A DNA stretch of 64,000 nucleotides, from positions 1 through 64,000 of the forward strand of contig NZ_JAAARM010000026.1 of NCBI RefSeq assembly GCF_009908285.1. The letters are read 5' to 3'. Positions 34,362 through 41,875 of the stretch are shown here, piece by piece. The position numbers and the translations under genes are program-made. The notes below the pieces were generated by a model. It was given only the letters and a program-made list of their open reading frames with translations, ran no database searches and was not told where the DNA came from. Within the stretch, counting starts at the first letter, position 1. Each line of letters starts with the position of its first letter. The stretch is from Pseudomonas sp. Fl4BN1 (lineage in GTDB: Bacteria; Pseudomonadota; Gammaproteobacteria; Pseudomonadales; Pseudomonadaceae).

Positions 34362-35700
34362 AGTGCTCACACAGTTGGGCAGCGGTCAGGTGCTCGGTCA
34401 GGGACACTTCCTTTTGTTTGACGGCGAAATAAGTGTTCAGCAGCTCCTGCGGCAGGTGCTGCAGCAACTCGTGGTTGCCCCGCAGGCATTCCAGGGCCTG
34501 GGGCAGGGTGCCCGGCAGCGGCACGATGCCGCTGGCCAGGCGCTGTTCGACGCTGAGCTCATCGGGGACCTTGTCGGTCACCGCATTGAGGGCCAGCTGT
34601 TGCTCGATGCCCAGGCGCCCGGCGATCAGCACCACGGCCATCGCCAGGTGCGGTGAAGCGGTGGCGTCCAGGGCGCGAAATTCCAGGTTGTATTGCGGCG
34701 CCACGGGTTTGCCGCCGATGGCCACGGTCGGGCAGATGCGCAGCGAGGCTTCGCGGTTGCGCAGGCCCAGGCAGGCATAGGAGGCGCTCCAGTGATGGGG
34801 CTGCAGGCGCTCGTAGGAAACCGGGGTGGGCGCAGTGAACGCGCAGAGTGCCGGCAGGTGCTTGAGCACCCCGGCGGCCCAGTGCTGGCCGAGGCTCGAC
34901 AAATCGTCGCCGCTTACCGCCTGGGGATCGTAGAGCAGCGGTTCACCGTCCAGGTCCTGCAGGCTCAGGTGCAGGTGCACGCCGTTGCACACCGCGTTCT
35001 CGGCGGTCTTGGGCGCAAAACTGACCTTATGCCCCAACTGCCGGGCGATCTCCCGGGTGATCTCGCGCACGTTCACCGCGCGGTCGGCGGCGGCCAGGCC
35101 CTGGGTCGGGCGGCAAGTGATTTCGTACTGCTGCTTGCCGTATTCAGGGAGGAACATTTCCGGTTCGGCGCCGGCGGCCCGCAGCGCCGCCAGCAGCCAG
35201 CCACCGAAGGCCGCGCCTTGGCGCTGGGCTTCCAGGGAGAAGGCCAGGTGCTCGGTTTGCTGGCTGCCGGTGTCGAGGTTGAATTCGTGCTCGAAGGCCG
35301 CAGTGATCTGAATGCCCAGCTCGCGGTAGCGCTCGACCTCGGCGCGCAGCAGAGTGCGCGGGCAGGCGGCCCAGGGCTGGCCATCGGTCTCACAGATGTC
35401 GGCGTGAATGAAATCCAGGGGCGGCGCCGTAGCGTCCGGCCCGGCACCGACACTGACCCGGCTATCCAGATCGGGGATCAATCGCAGGTCGCCATAGGCG
35501 CCCCAGGGATTGTCCTCGGCGATCAAGTCCTGCGGGGTCAGGGCGCTGTTGGCCGGCACCCAGCCGCAGCCGCCGACCCGGTAGCGCTCCAGCTCATCGC
35601 TGGGAAACGAGCGCCCGCGAGTCACGCCGATCAGGTCGGTGGTGACGATGCTGGTCATTGTCACCGGCGTCAGGGCCTCGATGCCCTGGCCGCGGTTCAC
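34345..35700 (-). CDS. Glutamine synthetase family ligase (GlnA3/PuuA-like)
   Basis: A 451-residue type I GS homologue. The active-site blocks are visible: AAFEHEFNL (metal Glu), EYGKQQYEITCRP, NGVHLHLSLQD (metal His) and NREASLRICP, NLEFRALDATASPHL. Members that do not supply nitrogen usually glutamylate amines such as putrescine or ethanolamine, so a gamma-glutamyl-amine ligase is the best guess. The GTG start at 35700 overlaps the cysteine hydrolase stop as GTGA and has GGGAG upstream; an internal ATG at 35658 lacks a site. Confidence 0.82.
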   Translation of the reverse strand: MNRGQGIEALTPVTMTSIVTTDLIGVTRGRSFPSDELERYRVGGCGWVPANSALTPQDLIAEDNPWGAYGDLRLIPDLDSRVSVGAGPDATAPPLDFIHADICETDGQPWAACPRTLLRAEVERYRELGIQITAAFEHEFNLDTGSQQTEHLAFSLEAQRQGAAFGGWLLAALRAAGAEPEMFLPEYGKQQYEITCRPTQGLAAADRAVNVREITREIARQLGHKVSFAPKTAENAVCNGVHLHLSLQDLDGEPLLYDPQAVSGDDLSSLGQHWAAGVLKHLPALCAFTAPTPVSYERLQPHHWSASYACLGLRNREASLRICPTVAIGGKPVAPQYNLEFRALDATASPHLAMAVVLIAGRLGIEQQLALNAVTDKVPDELSVEQRLASGIVPLPGTLPQALECLRGNHELLQHLPQELLNTYFAVKQKEVSLTEHLTAAQLCEHYGHLY

Positions 35701-36341
35701 CCGCGGATCTCCCGCAGGCGGCCGAGCACCGTGGCGGTATCGGTGATCCAGCAGTAACCCTTGATCGCGTTGAGGCAGGCCTGGTGCCGGGTATCGCCGT
35801 AGGTGGCGCAGGCATCTTCCACCAGGGTCACCAGGTAGCCACGGTCGGCGGCGTCACGCACCGCCATGTCCACGCACTGATCGGTGACGATCCCGGCGAT
35901 GATCAGGTGACGGGTTTCCAGGTTGCGCAGCACGTAGTCGATGTTGGTGGAGTTGAATACTCCGGACGAGGTCTTGGGCAGCACGATCTCGTTTTCCACC
36001 GGTGCCAGTTCATCGATGATCGCCGCCTGGGGGCTGCCCTTGGGCAAGTGCATGTCCGACAGCTTGTGGTCCAGGGAGCGGTCGCGGCCGTCGGCGGTGA
36101 GGCTCTCGATAATCGTGTGCAGCACGTTCTGCCGTGCTTCGCGCACCGCTGCCAGGAGCTTCTGCTGGTTGGGAATCACCTGCTCCCGGGCGCGCTTGAG
36201 GAAAGCTTCGCCCTCGGGGCCTTGCAGGTGCGGGTCGAACTGCGGCTCAAGCCAGGCTCGTTGCATGTCCACCAGCAGCAGGGCGGTGTGATCGACAACG
36301 AACGGCACGTCGCGAGGCGAGCGATGGGGCAGGCTGAACAT
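35697..36341 (-). CDS. Isochorismatase-family cysteine hydrolase
   Basis: A 214-residue protein with the full triad: Asp in LLVDMQRAW, Lys in VLPKTSSGVFNS, and Cys in IVTDQCVDMAVRDA. The cis-peptide motif IIAGIVTDQC is intact. Enzymes of this group hydrolyse amides such as nicotinamide, biuret, ureidoacrylate or N-carbamoyl compounds. It starts 2 bp after the RpiR regulator stop and overlaps the ligase start, which ties its substrate to this operon. Confidence 0.85.
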   Translation of the reverse strand: MFSLPHRSPRDVPFVVDHTALLLVDMQRAWLEPQFDPHLQGPEGEAFLKRAREQVIPNQQKLLAAVREARQNVLHTIIESLTADGRDRSLDHKLSDMHLPKGSPQAAIIDELAPVENEIVLPKTSSGVFNSTNIDYVLRNLETRHLIIAGIVTDQCVDMAVRDAADRGYLVTLVEDACATYGDTRHQACLNAIKGYCWITDTATVLGRLREIRG

Positions 36342-36343
36342 CC

Positions 36344-37198
36344 TTATTTCTCCTCCAGCACATGAGTAGCGAATTCCGCCCGCAGGGCATCGATGCCCTC
36401 CAGGCGTTGATCAAGATGGGGGCTGCGCGGGGTCAGGCAGGCAATCAGTGCCTCGACCTGGGCCAGCGCCGGCACCAGGGTGTCGAACGGCGACATCGAT
36501 TCCACCGGGGCACTGATGATCAGGTCGGCCAGTTCCCGCAGCGGCGAGGCATAGATGTCGGTGAACAGCACCACCCGAGCGTTGCGCGCCTTGGCTGCGC
36601 TGGCCACCCGCAGGGCCTGGGACTGATAGCGGCGGTAGTCGAACAGCAGCACCACGTCCTGGCGTTGCAGATCGAACAGCCGGTCCGGCAGTTGGGCGTT
36701 GTCTTCGAGGGCGTAGCAGCCTGGGCGCATCAACTGCAGGTGGTTGAGCAGGTAATGGGCGAGGAAGCAGCTGAAGCGTCCGCCGAAACAGTGCACGCAA
36801 TGCCGGCTGTCGAGCAGCCAGTCGATGAGTATGCGGATGTCTTCGGGTTGGGTCAGGGCGTGGGTGTCCTGCAGGGCGCGCTGGCTGTCCGCGAGGTAGC
36901 TGCCCCAGGTATCGCCCTGGGCCACTTGTGTGCGGGGGCGCAGCAGGGTGCTGGGGGATCGCAGGCGGTCATCCATGTCGCTGAGCAAGGCTTCCTGGAA
37001 TTCGCCGTAGCCGTTGAAACCGAGCTTTTTCACTAGCCGCACGATGGTCGGGTCGCTGACCCCGGCGCGTTCGGCCAGGCGTGACATGGGCCCCAGTCCG
37101 TTGCGTGGGTAGTGGTCGAGCAGGGCGCGTACGACTTTGCGCTCTGAGGGCGTGAGGTCGAGGGCGGGGGCGGTGATCAGGTCTCTGAGAGAGGGCAT
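36344..37198 (-). CDS. RpiR/MurR-family transcriptional regulator
   Basis: A 284-residue regulator. The N-terminal helix-turn-helix (about 18-85) includes LTPSERKVVRALLDHYPRNG and AGVSDPTIVRLVKKLGFNGYGEFQ. The C-terminal SIS-like domain carries VHCFGGRFSCFLAHYL and DVVLLFDYRRYQSQ. Such regulators sense phosphosugars or, in amine/ureide clusters, catabolic intermediates. As first gene of the downstream operon it probably controls it. The ATG at 37198 gives the usual family start. Confidence 0.85.
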   Translation of the reverse strand: MPSLRDLITAPALDLTPSERKVVRALLDHYPRNGLGPMSRLAERAGVSDPTIVRLVKKLGFNGYGEFQEALLSDMDDRLRSPSTLLRPRTQVAQGDTWGSYLADSQRALQDTHALTQPEDIRILIDWLLDSRHCVHCFGGRFSCFLAHYLLNHLQLMRPGCYALEDNAQLPDRLFDLQRQDVVLLFDYRRYQSQALRVASAAKARNARVVLFTDIYASPLRELADLIISAPVESMSPFDTLVPALAQVEALIACLTPRSPHLDQRLEGIDALRAEFATHVLEEK

Positions 37199-37340
37199 CG
37201 AGGCGCCTTGGAAGCCGGATGTAGTTTTTGTTTCACAAGATGGCAAAAAGATATTTATGTAATAGACACTACAAGTCTAGTGAAATCTTCAGTGGTGGCA
37301 AAGTGCTTTGATTGTTTGGGGGGGGCTTGGGAGGGGGATT

Positions 37341-37421
37341 CGGTGCTGCGGTCGCGGCGGCTATTGGTTCCGCTCTGTGTACATATCCGTTGCCGCCATA
37401 ACCGCAGCACCGGATATGTAC
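37341..37421. repeat. Interleaved inverted repeats between two operons
   Basis: CGGTGCTGCGGT (37341-37352) pairs with ACCGCAGCACCG (37401-37412). GTACATATCCG (37379-37389) pairs with CGGATATGTAC (37411-37421). An inner GGCGGC/GCCGCC pair (37356-37361/37392-37397) extends the first stem. The two main stems share bases and exclude each other. The GTACATATCCGTTGC text resembles a dispersed repeat seen in Pseudomonas intergenic regions. It lies in the 239-bp gap between the RpiR operon promoter and the end of the ABC operon and may terminate the latter. Confidence 0.7.
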
Positions 37422-37437
37422 TCCACCCCAAGAAAAC

Positions 37438-38265
37438 TCAAGGCACCAACCGTGCCTCCCCAACATCTGCCGCCTCAGCACTCAACCCAAACTTCTGCAA
37501 AATCCCCGCAATCTCTCCCGACTCATGCATTCCCCGAATATTGGCACTCAATGCCTCCCCCAGCGCCTGGTTCTGCTTGCCATGCGGAAACGCCACCTGC
37601 CCAGGTTGCAGGGTCGCCTGCACCCGCGGATCGGGCTCGGCGACTTTCACCACCTGCCCTGGATAGGCCCCCTTGCCCTGGGAGGCCACCGCGACGGCAT
37701 AGCTGTCGGCAGCGGCTTCGATACGCCCGGCCATCAAATCCTGAGCCATGGCCACCGGATTTGGATACAGCACCAACTGGCTGCCCAGCAGCTTCTGCAG
37801 ATCGGCCTGCCACAGATAGCCCTGCACCGTGCCCACGCGCTTGCCCTCAAGCTGCGCCGGAGTGCTCAAGCCTTGGGCCGAGATGATCCCCATCATGTCC
37901 AGGTACAGCGGCGCCGACAGCCCCAGCACCTTGTTCCGCGCTTCGGTCCGGTACCAGTCACCAATCGCCACGTCGGCGCGGCGGGCGATCACCGACTGGA
38001 TCACCGCCGCCGGGTCCACCACCGTGGCCTTGATCTGCAGGCATTCGCGGGCGGCGATCAGTTTGATGATCTCGCCATCGACCCCGCTGAGCTGGTTGTC
38101 CGGCCCGGGAATGGAGTAGGGCGGGAACACCCAGGCGGCCACGGTGAGCACCCCGGGGGTCAGGGTCTCGAAGCGGTGGGCGGGTTCGCAGGTGGCTGCC
38201 GAGGCGCCGCTGCCAATGAGCAGCAGGATGCAGAGAGCCAAGGACTGTTTGCGCGTGCGGGTCAT
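37438..38265 (-). CDS. Polar amino-acid ABC transporter, periplasmic binding protein
   Basis: A 275-residue family 3 solute-binding protein with signal peptide (about 1-23). Lobes are indicated by TVAAWVFPPYSIPGPDNQLSGVDGEI, split here as VFPPYSIPG and LSGVDGEIIKLIAA, and by ADVAIGDWYRTEAR and GKRVGTVQGYLWQADLQ. It is the last gene of a permease-ATPase set, 48 bp after the second permease. The family usually binds amino acids, opines, or betaine-like compounds; this copy diverges from standard AotJ/HisJ. Confidence 0.85.
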   Translation of the reverse strand: MTRTRKQSLALCILLLIGSGASAATCEPAHRFETLTPGVLTVAAWVFPPYSIPGPDNQLSGVDGEIIKLIAARECLQIKATVVDPAAVIQSVIARRADVAIGDWYRTEARNKVLGLSAPLYLDMMGIISAQGLSTPAQLEGKRVGTVQGYLWQADLQKLLGSQLVLYPNPVAMAQDLMAGRIEAAADSYAVAVASQGKGAYPGQVVKVAEPDPRVQATLQPGQVAFPHGKQNQALGEALSANIRGMHESGEIAGILQKFGLSAEAADVGEARLVP

Positions 38266-38313
38266 GGTTTCACCTTGCCTGTCGTGAGTGGGGCGAATAC
38301 GGCCGGGGCCGCG

Positions 38314-38976
38314 TCAGTGCTGCTGGTGGCGTACCAGCCGTCTTTCCAGTGCCGCCACCAGCAATGTGGCAGGGGCACAGACTGCGGCGTACATCAGGCC
38401 GGCCAGGGACAGCACCGGCATGTACTCGAAAGTCGTCGAACCAATCGATGAAGCCCGGCTGACCAGCTCCGGCAGGGCGATGGTGAAACACAGGGATGTG
38501 GCCTGGAACATCATGATCGAGAAGCCCAGCAACGAGGGCAGGGCGACTTTCAGCGCCTGGGGCAGGATCACGAAGCGCAGGCTGTCCAAGGGGGTCAGCC
38601 CCATGACTCCGGCAGCTTCCAGTTGGCCCCGGGGCACCGCCTGGATACCGGCGCGAATGATCTCGCTGGTGTAGGCGCCGGTGCACCAGGCCAGGGCCAG
38701 CACTGCGGCCCAGTAGGAGCTCAGGGTCAGCCCCGCCGAGGGCAGGCCGAAGTAGAAGAACTGCAGCAGGATCAGCGCCGGTGCCCCGCGCCCGACTTCC
38801 ACCAGCACCAGCGCCGGGTAGCGCAGCACCCGCAGCCGGTTCGACACCCCAAGGGCCAGCAGCAAGCCCAGGGCAATGCCCAGGCCCAGGCACAGGGCGG
38901 TGACTTGCAAGGACAGGACGAAGCCCGGCCACAGTTCTGGCAGCCATTGCTGCCACATCTCGAGCACGGCGTTCAT
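38314..38976 (-). CDS. Polar amino-acid ABC transporter permease (second)
   Basis: A 220-residue HisM-type permease with five or six membrane helices and the EAA-loop motif GQLEAAGVMGLTPLDSLRFVILPQALKVALP near residues 120-150, seen as EAAGVMGLTPL and ILPQALKVALP. Its ATG overlaps the stop of the first permease as ATGA. The two unlike permeases form the membrane heterodimer of this importer. Confidence 0.88.
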   Translation of the reverse strand: MNAVLEMWQQWLPELWPGFVLSLQVTALCLGLGIALGLLLALGVSNRLRVLRYPALVLVEVGRGAPALILLQFFYFGLPSAGLTLSSYWAAVLALAWCTGAYTSEIIRAGIQAVPRGQLEAAGVMGLTPLDSLRFVILPQALKVALPSLLGFSIMMFQATSLCFTIALPELVSRASSIGSTTFEYMPVLSLAGLMYAAVCAPATLLVAALERRLVRHQQH

Positions 38977-39614
38977 GTCGCGCTCCGCTGCCGCAGGCGG
39001 GCATCCAGCCAGCGCGAGAACAGTGCCACTGGCAGGCTCAGCACCAGGTACACCAGGGCCGCGGTGGCGTACACCGCCAACCCGGAGAAGCTTTCCTGGG
39101 ACAGCTTGTAGGCCTGGAAACTGACCTCGGCCACCCCCAGGGTCGAGGCCACGGCGGAATCCTTGAGCAGGCCGATGGCGTAGGTGGCGGCGCTGGGAAT
39201 CGCCACCTTGACCAGCTGCGGCAGGACCACGTCGAAGAAACGCTGGCGCCGCGACAGGTTGAGCACCGTGGCGGCTTCGAACTGGCCGCTGGGGATCGCC
39301 AGCAGGGCGCCGCGATACACCTCCGACATCTGCGCCGCGGTGATCAGCCCCAGGCCCAGCACCGCCGCGGCGAAGGGCGAGATCGGCAGCCACTCACCGC
39401 CCAGGCCGAAGAAGATGAAGAACAGCCAGACGATGGGCGGGATCGAGCGCAGCGTCAGGACGATCAGCGAGGCGCCCAGGCTCAGCAGTGGCAGGCGCGA
39501 CAGGCGCATGGCGCACAGCGGGAAGCCGAGGATCAGGCCCATGGCAAAGGCCGCGCCGGTCAGTGCCAGGGTCCAGGGCACGCCGCCCAGCATCAGGCCA
39601 AGGTCGGTGAGCAT
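38973..39614 (-). CDS. Polar amino-acid ABC transporter permease (first)
   Basis: A 213-residue HisQ-type permease. The EAA motif is QFEAATVLNLSRRQRFFDVVLPQL near the middle, visible as GQFEAATVLNL and VVLPQLVKVAIP. LRSIPPIVWLFFIFFGLG is typical of helix 2-3 of the family. Its start overlaps the ATPase stop as ATGA, showing strict co-translation. Confidence 0.88.
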   Translation of the reverse strand: MLTDLGLMLGGVPWTLALTGAAFAMGLILGFPLCAMRLSRLPLLSLGASLIVLTLRSIPPIVWLFFIFFGLGGEWLPISPFAAAVLGLGLITAAQMSEVYRGALLAIPSGQFEAATVLNLSRRQRFFDVVLPQLVKVAIPSAATYAIGLLKDSAVASTLGVAEVSFQAYKLSQESFSGLAVYATAALVYLVLSLPVALFSRWLDARLRQRSAT

Positions 39615-40417
39615 CAGCGATTCCTCACGGCCTGGAGAAACTTCACCACCCGTTCGTTCTGTGGGTGGCGCATCACCGCCTGGCTGGCGCCCTGTTCGAT
39701 GATCCGCCCTTCGGCCATCACCAGCACCCGGTCGGAGACGGTTTCGGCGAAGTGCATTTCATGGGTCACGACAATCATCGACATGCCGTCCCGGGCCAGC
39801 TCCTTCATCACTGCCAGCACTTCCAGGCCCAACTCCGGATCGAGGGCCGAGGTGGGTTCATCGAACAGCATCAGTTCCGGCTCCAGGGCCAGGGCCCGGG
39901 CAATGGCGATGCGTTGCTGCTGGCCGCCGGAACAGCGCGCCGGGTAGTGCTCGGCCTTGTCCGCCAGGCCGACCCGCTCCAGCAGCTGCATGGAGACCCG
40001 GTCGGCCTCGGCGGGGCTGCGGCCCAGGGTGCGGATCTGTGCCAGGCTGACGTTGCGCAGCACCGTCAGGTGCGGAAACAGGTTGAACGACTGGAACACC
40101 ATGCCGATCCGCCGTCGCAGTTGCACCAGTTCGGCCCGCGTGGGCGGGCGCTGGGCGTCGATCTGCAGGCCGTCCATGCTGATCCGCCCGCTGCTCGGCG
40201 GCTCCAGTTGGTTGATGCAGCGCAGCAGGGTGCTCTTGCCCGAGCCGCTGGGGCCGATGATCGCCAGCACTTCGCCTTTTTCCATCTGGAAGCACACGTC
40301 GTGCAGTACCGGGTAGGGGCCGAACTGCTTGCCGATCGCGTGCAGTTGCAGGAAGGGCGGCGCGGCGTCAACGGCGGCCGCCGAGGCGGGGGCTTGCGTA
40401 TGCAGGTTGAGGTTCAT
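39614..40417 (-). CDS. Polar amino-acid ABC transporter ATPase
   Basis: A 267-residue GlnQ/HisP-type ATPase. Walker A is GPSGSGKST, the Q loop is VFQSFNLFPH, the signature is CSGGQQQRIAIARAL and Walker B is LMLFDEPTSALDPE; the switch His is in VVTHEMHF. The first 24 residues are a low-complexity Ala-rich lead not common in the family. The ATG at 40417 follows GGAGAAC. It is followed by both permeases and the binding protein, giving a complete importer. Confidence 0.9.
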   Translation of the reverse strand: MNLNLHTQAPASAAAVDAAPPFLQLHAIGKQFGPYPVLHDVCFQMEKGEVLAIIGPSGSGKSTLLRCINQLEPPSSGRISMDGLQIDAQRPPTRAELVQLRRRIGMVFQSFNLFPHLTVLRNVSLAQIRTLGRSPAEADRVSMQLLERVGLADKAEHYPARCSGGQQQRIAIARALALEPELMLFDEPTSALDPELGLEVLAVMKELARDGMSMIVVTHEMHFAETVSDRVLVMAEGRIIEQGASQAVMRHPQNERVVKFLQAVRNR

Positions 40418-40457
40418 GCGGTTCTCCGAAGGTCAACGGCAGGCAAACGCGGGCAGG

Positions 40458-41765
40458 TCAGCGCTCGAGGTCCAGCAGCGGGGTGCTGGAAAGCACCTGC
40501 GGACCCTGGGCGCTGATCAATACCTGCTGCTCCAGCTTGACCCCCTGTGCGCCGCCTTGTTCGCCAATGAAGCTCTCCACCGAGACCACCATGTTTTCCT
40601 CGAAGTGGCCGTCGTAGCCCCACTCCGGGAAGTCCACCGCATAGGCCACGCTGGGGTATTCGTCCACCAGGCCGACGCCGTGCAGCATCATCATGTAGCG
40701 GTGGTGCCGGTAGCGTTCCGGCACCGGCCAGCAGTGCTCGGCGAACTCGCGGAACGAGCAGCCGGGGCGCAGCAGTTCGAGGTTGCGGCCGATCTGCTCG
40801 GCAGCGGTTTCCAGCAGCCGTCGCTGCTCGGCAGCGACGGGTTTGCCGGGGCAGACGAAACTGCGCGAGATGTCCGAGAGGTAGCCGCCGGGGCCGACCA
40901 TGTCGGTGTCGAAACAGACCATCTCGCCGGCCTCGATGCGCTTGTCCGAGGCCTCCTGGAACCACGGGTTGGTGCGCTGGCCGGAGTTCAGCAGGCGGCT
41001 TTCCGCCCATTCGCCGCCGTGGGCCACGTTGGTCTCGTGGAGCACGCTCCACAGTTGGTTCTCGGTGATCCCCGGCACCAGGCTGTGGCGCATGCGGGCG
41101 ATGGCCAGGTCGCAGACCGCCATCGACACCCGGTGGCTGGCCAGCTCCTCGACGGACTTGAGCATCCGCGCCTGTTCCATCAGCGGCTGGGCGTCGAACA
41201 GCTGGATCCCGTGATCGAGGAGTTTCTGCGTGCCCAGGGGATCGCAGCGGTCCACCGCCAGGCGCCGGTTGTGGCCGCCGTGCTGCTGCATCAAGGCGGC
41301 GATTTGCCCCGCCCACAGGGCGGCCTTTTCCGCGACCCGGGGGCCCGCGAGAAAGTACAGCCAGGGGATCGCCGGGCGGATTTCGTCAATGCTCTCGATC
41401 CCTTCGCTGTTGTGTTGGCTGCTGCTGAAGTCGAACAGCACCAGCGGTCCGTCGGTGGCGATGAACACATAGCGGCTGGGGGAATGCATGACCCACAGGC
41501 CAAGGTTATGGGTGTCGGTGGCGTAGCGGATGTTGATCGTGTCGGCCAGCAGCACCCCGGCGTAGTCGTGTTCGCGCAGTTGCTGGCGAATCCGCTCCAG
41601 GCGGTAGCGGCGCAAGGCCGGGCGATCGATGGCGGCGTGGGCCTGGAGCAGCCCCCGGTCCACCGGGGCCAATTGATAGCGGCTGACGGCGGGGTCCTGG
41701 CGAAAGGCCGGGGCGTTGGGTGAATCTGTGTGCACAGGCTGTGACAACGGTTGACGACTGTTCAT
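40458..41765 (-). CDS. M24 metallopeptidase-fold enzyme, DddP-like
   Basis: A 435-residue protein with creatinase N-domain and pita-bread C-domain. It matches DddP, the DMSP lyase of roseobacters, in several blocks as I recall it: NIRYATDTHNLGLWVMHSPSR, GGEWAESRLLNSGQRTNPWFQE and MLHGVGLVDEYP. All six metal ligands of that group appear: D286 and D288 (CFDTD), D298 (LSDISRSF), H362 (LHGVG), E397 (SVESFIGE) and E412 (KLEQQV). Related family members are peptidases, creatinase and ectoine hydrolase, so the true reaction is open. The ATG at 41765 follows GGAG; the ABC importer genes follow directly. Confidence 0.78.
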   Translation of the reverse strand: MNSRQPLSQPVHTDSPNAPAFRQDPAVSRYQLAPVDRGLLQAHAAIDRPALRRYRLERIRQQLREHDYAGVLLADTINIRYATDTHNLGLWVMHSPSRYVFIATDGPLVLFDFSSSQHNSEGIESIDEIRPAIPWLYFLAGPRVAEKAALWAGQIAALMQQHGGHNRRLAVDRCDPLGTQKLLDHGIQLFDAQPLMEQARMLKSVEELASHRVSMAVCDLAIARMRHSLVPGITENQLWSVLHETNVAHGGEWAESRLLNSGQRTNPWFQEASDKRIEAGEMVCFDTDMVGPGGYLSDISRSFVCPGKPVAAEQRRLLETAAEQIGRNLELLRPGCSFREFAEHCWPVPERYRHHRYMMMLHGVGLVDEYPSVAYAVDFPEWGYDGHFEENMVVSVESFIGEQGGAQGVKLEQQVLISAQGPQVLSSTPLLDLER

Positions 41766-41875
41766 GGCGCAACTCCGCAGGGGCCGGCCGAGACGAAGCA
41801 TTCGTTCCGGCGGGTCGACAGTGAGGCAGTGAATCAGGTCATGGACCGGCGCTCTGGCGGCGCCTGGCCCGGGGT

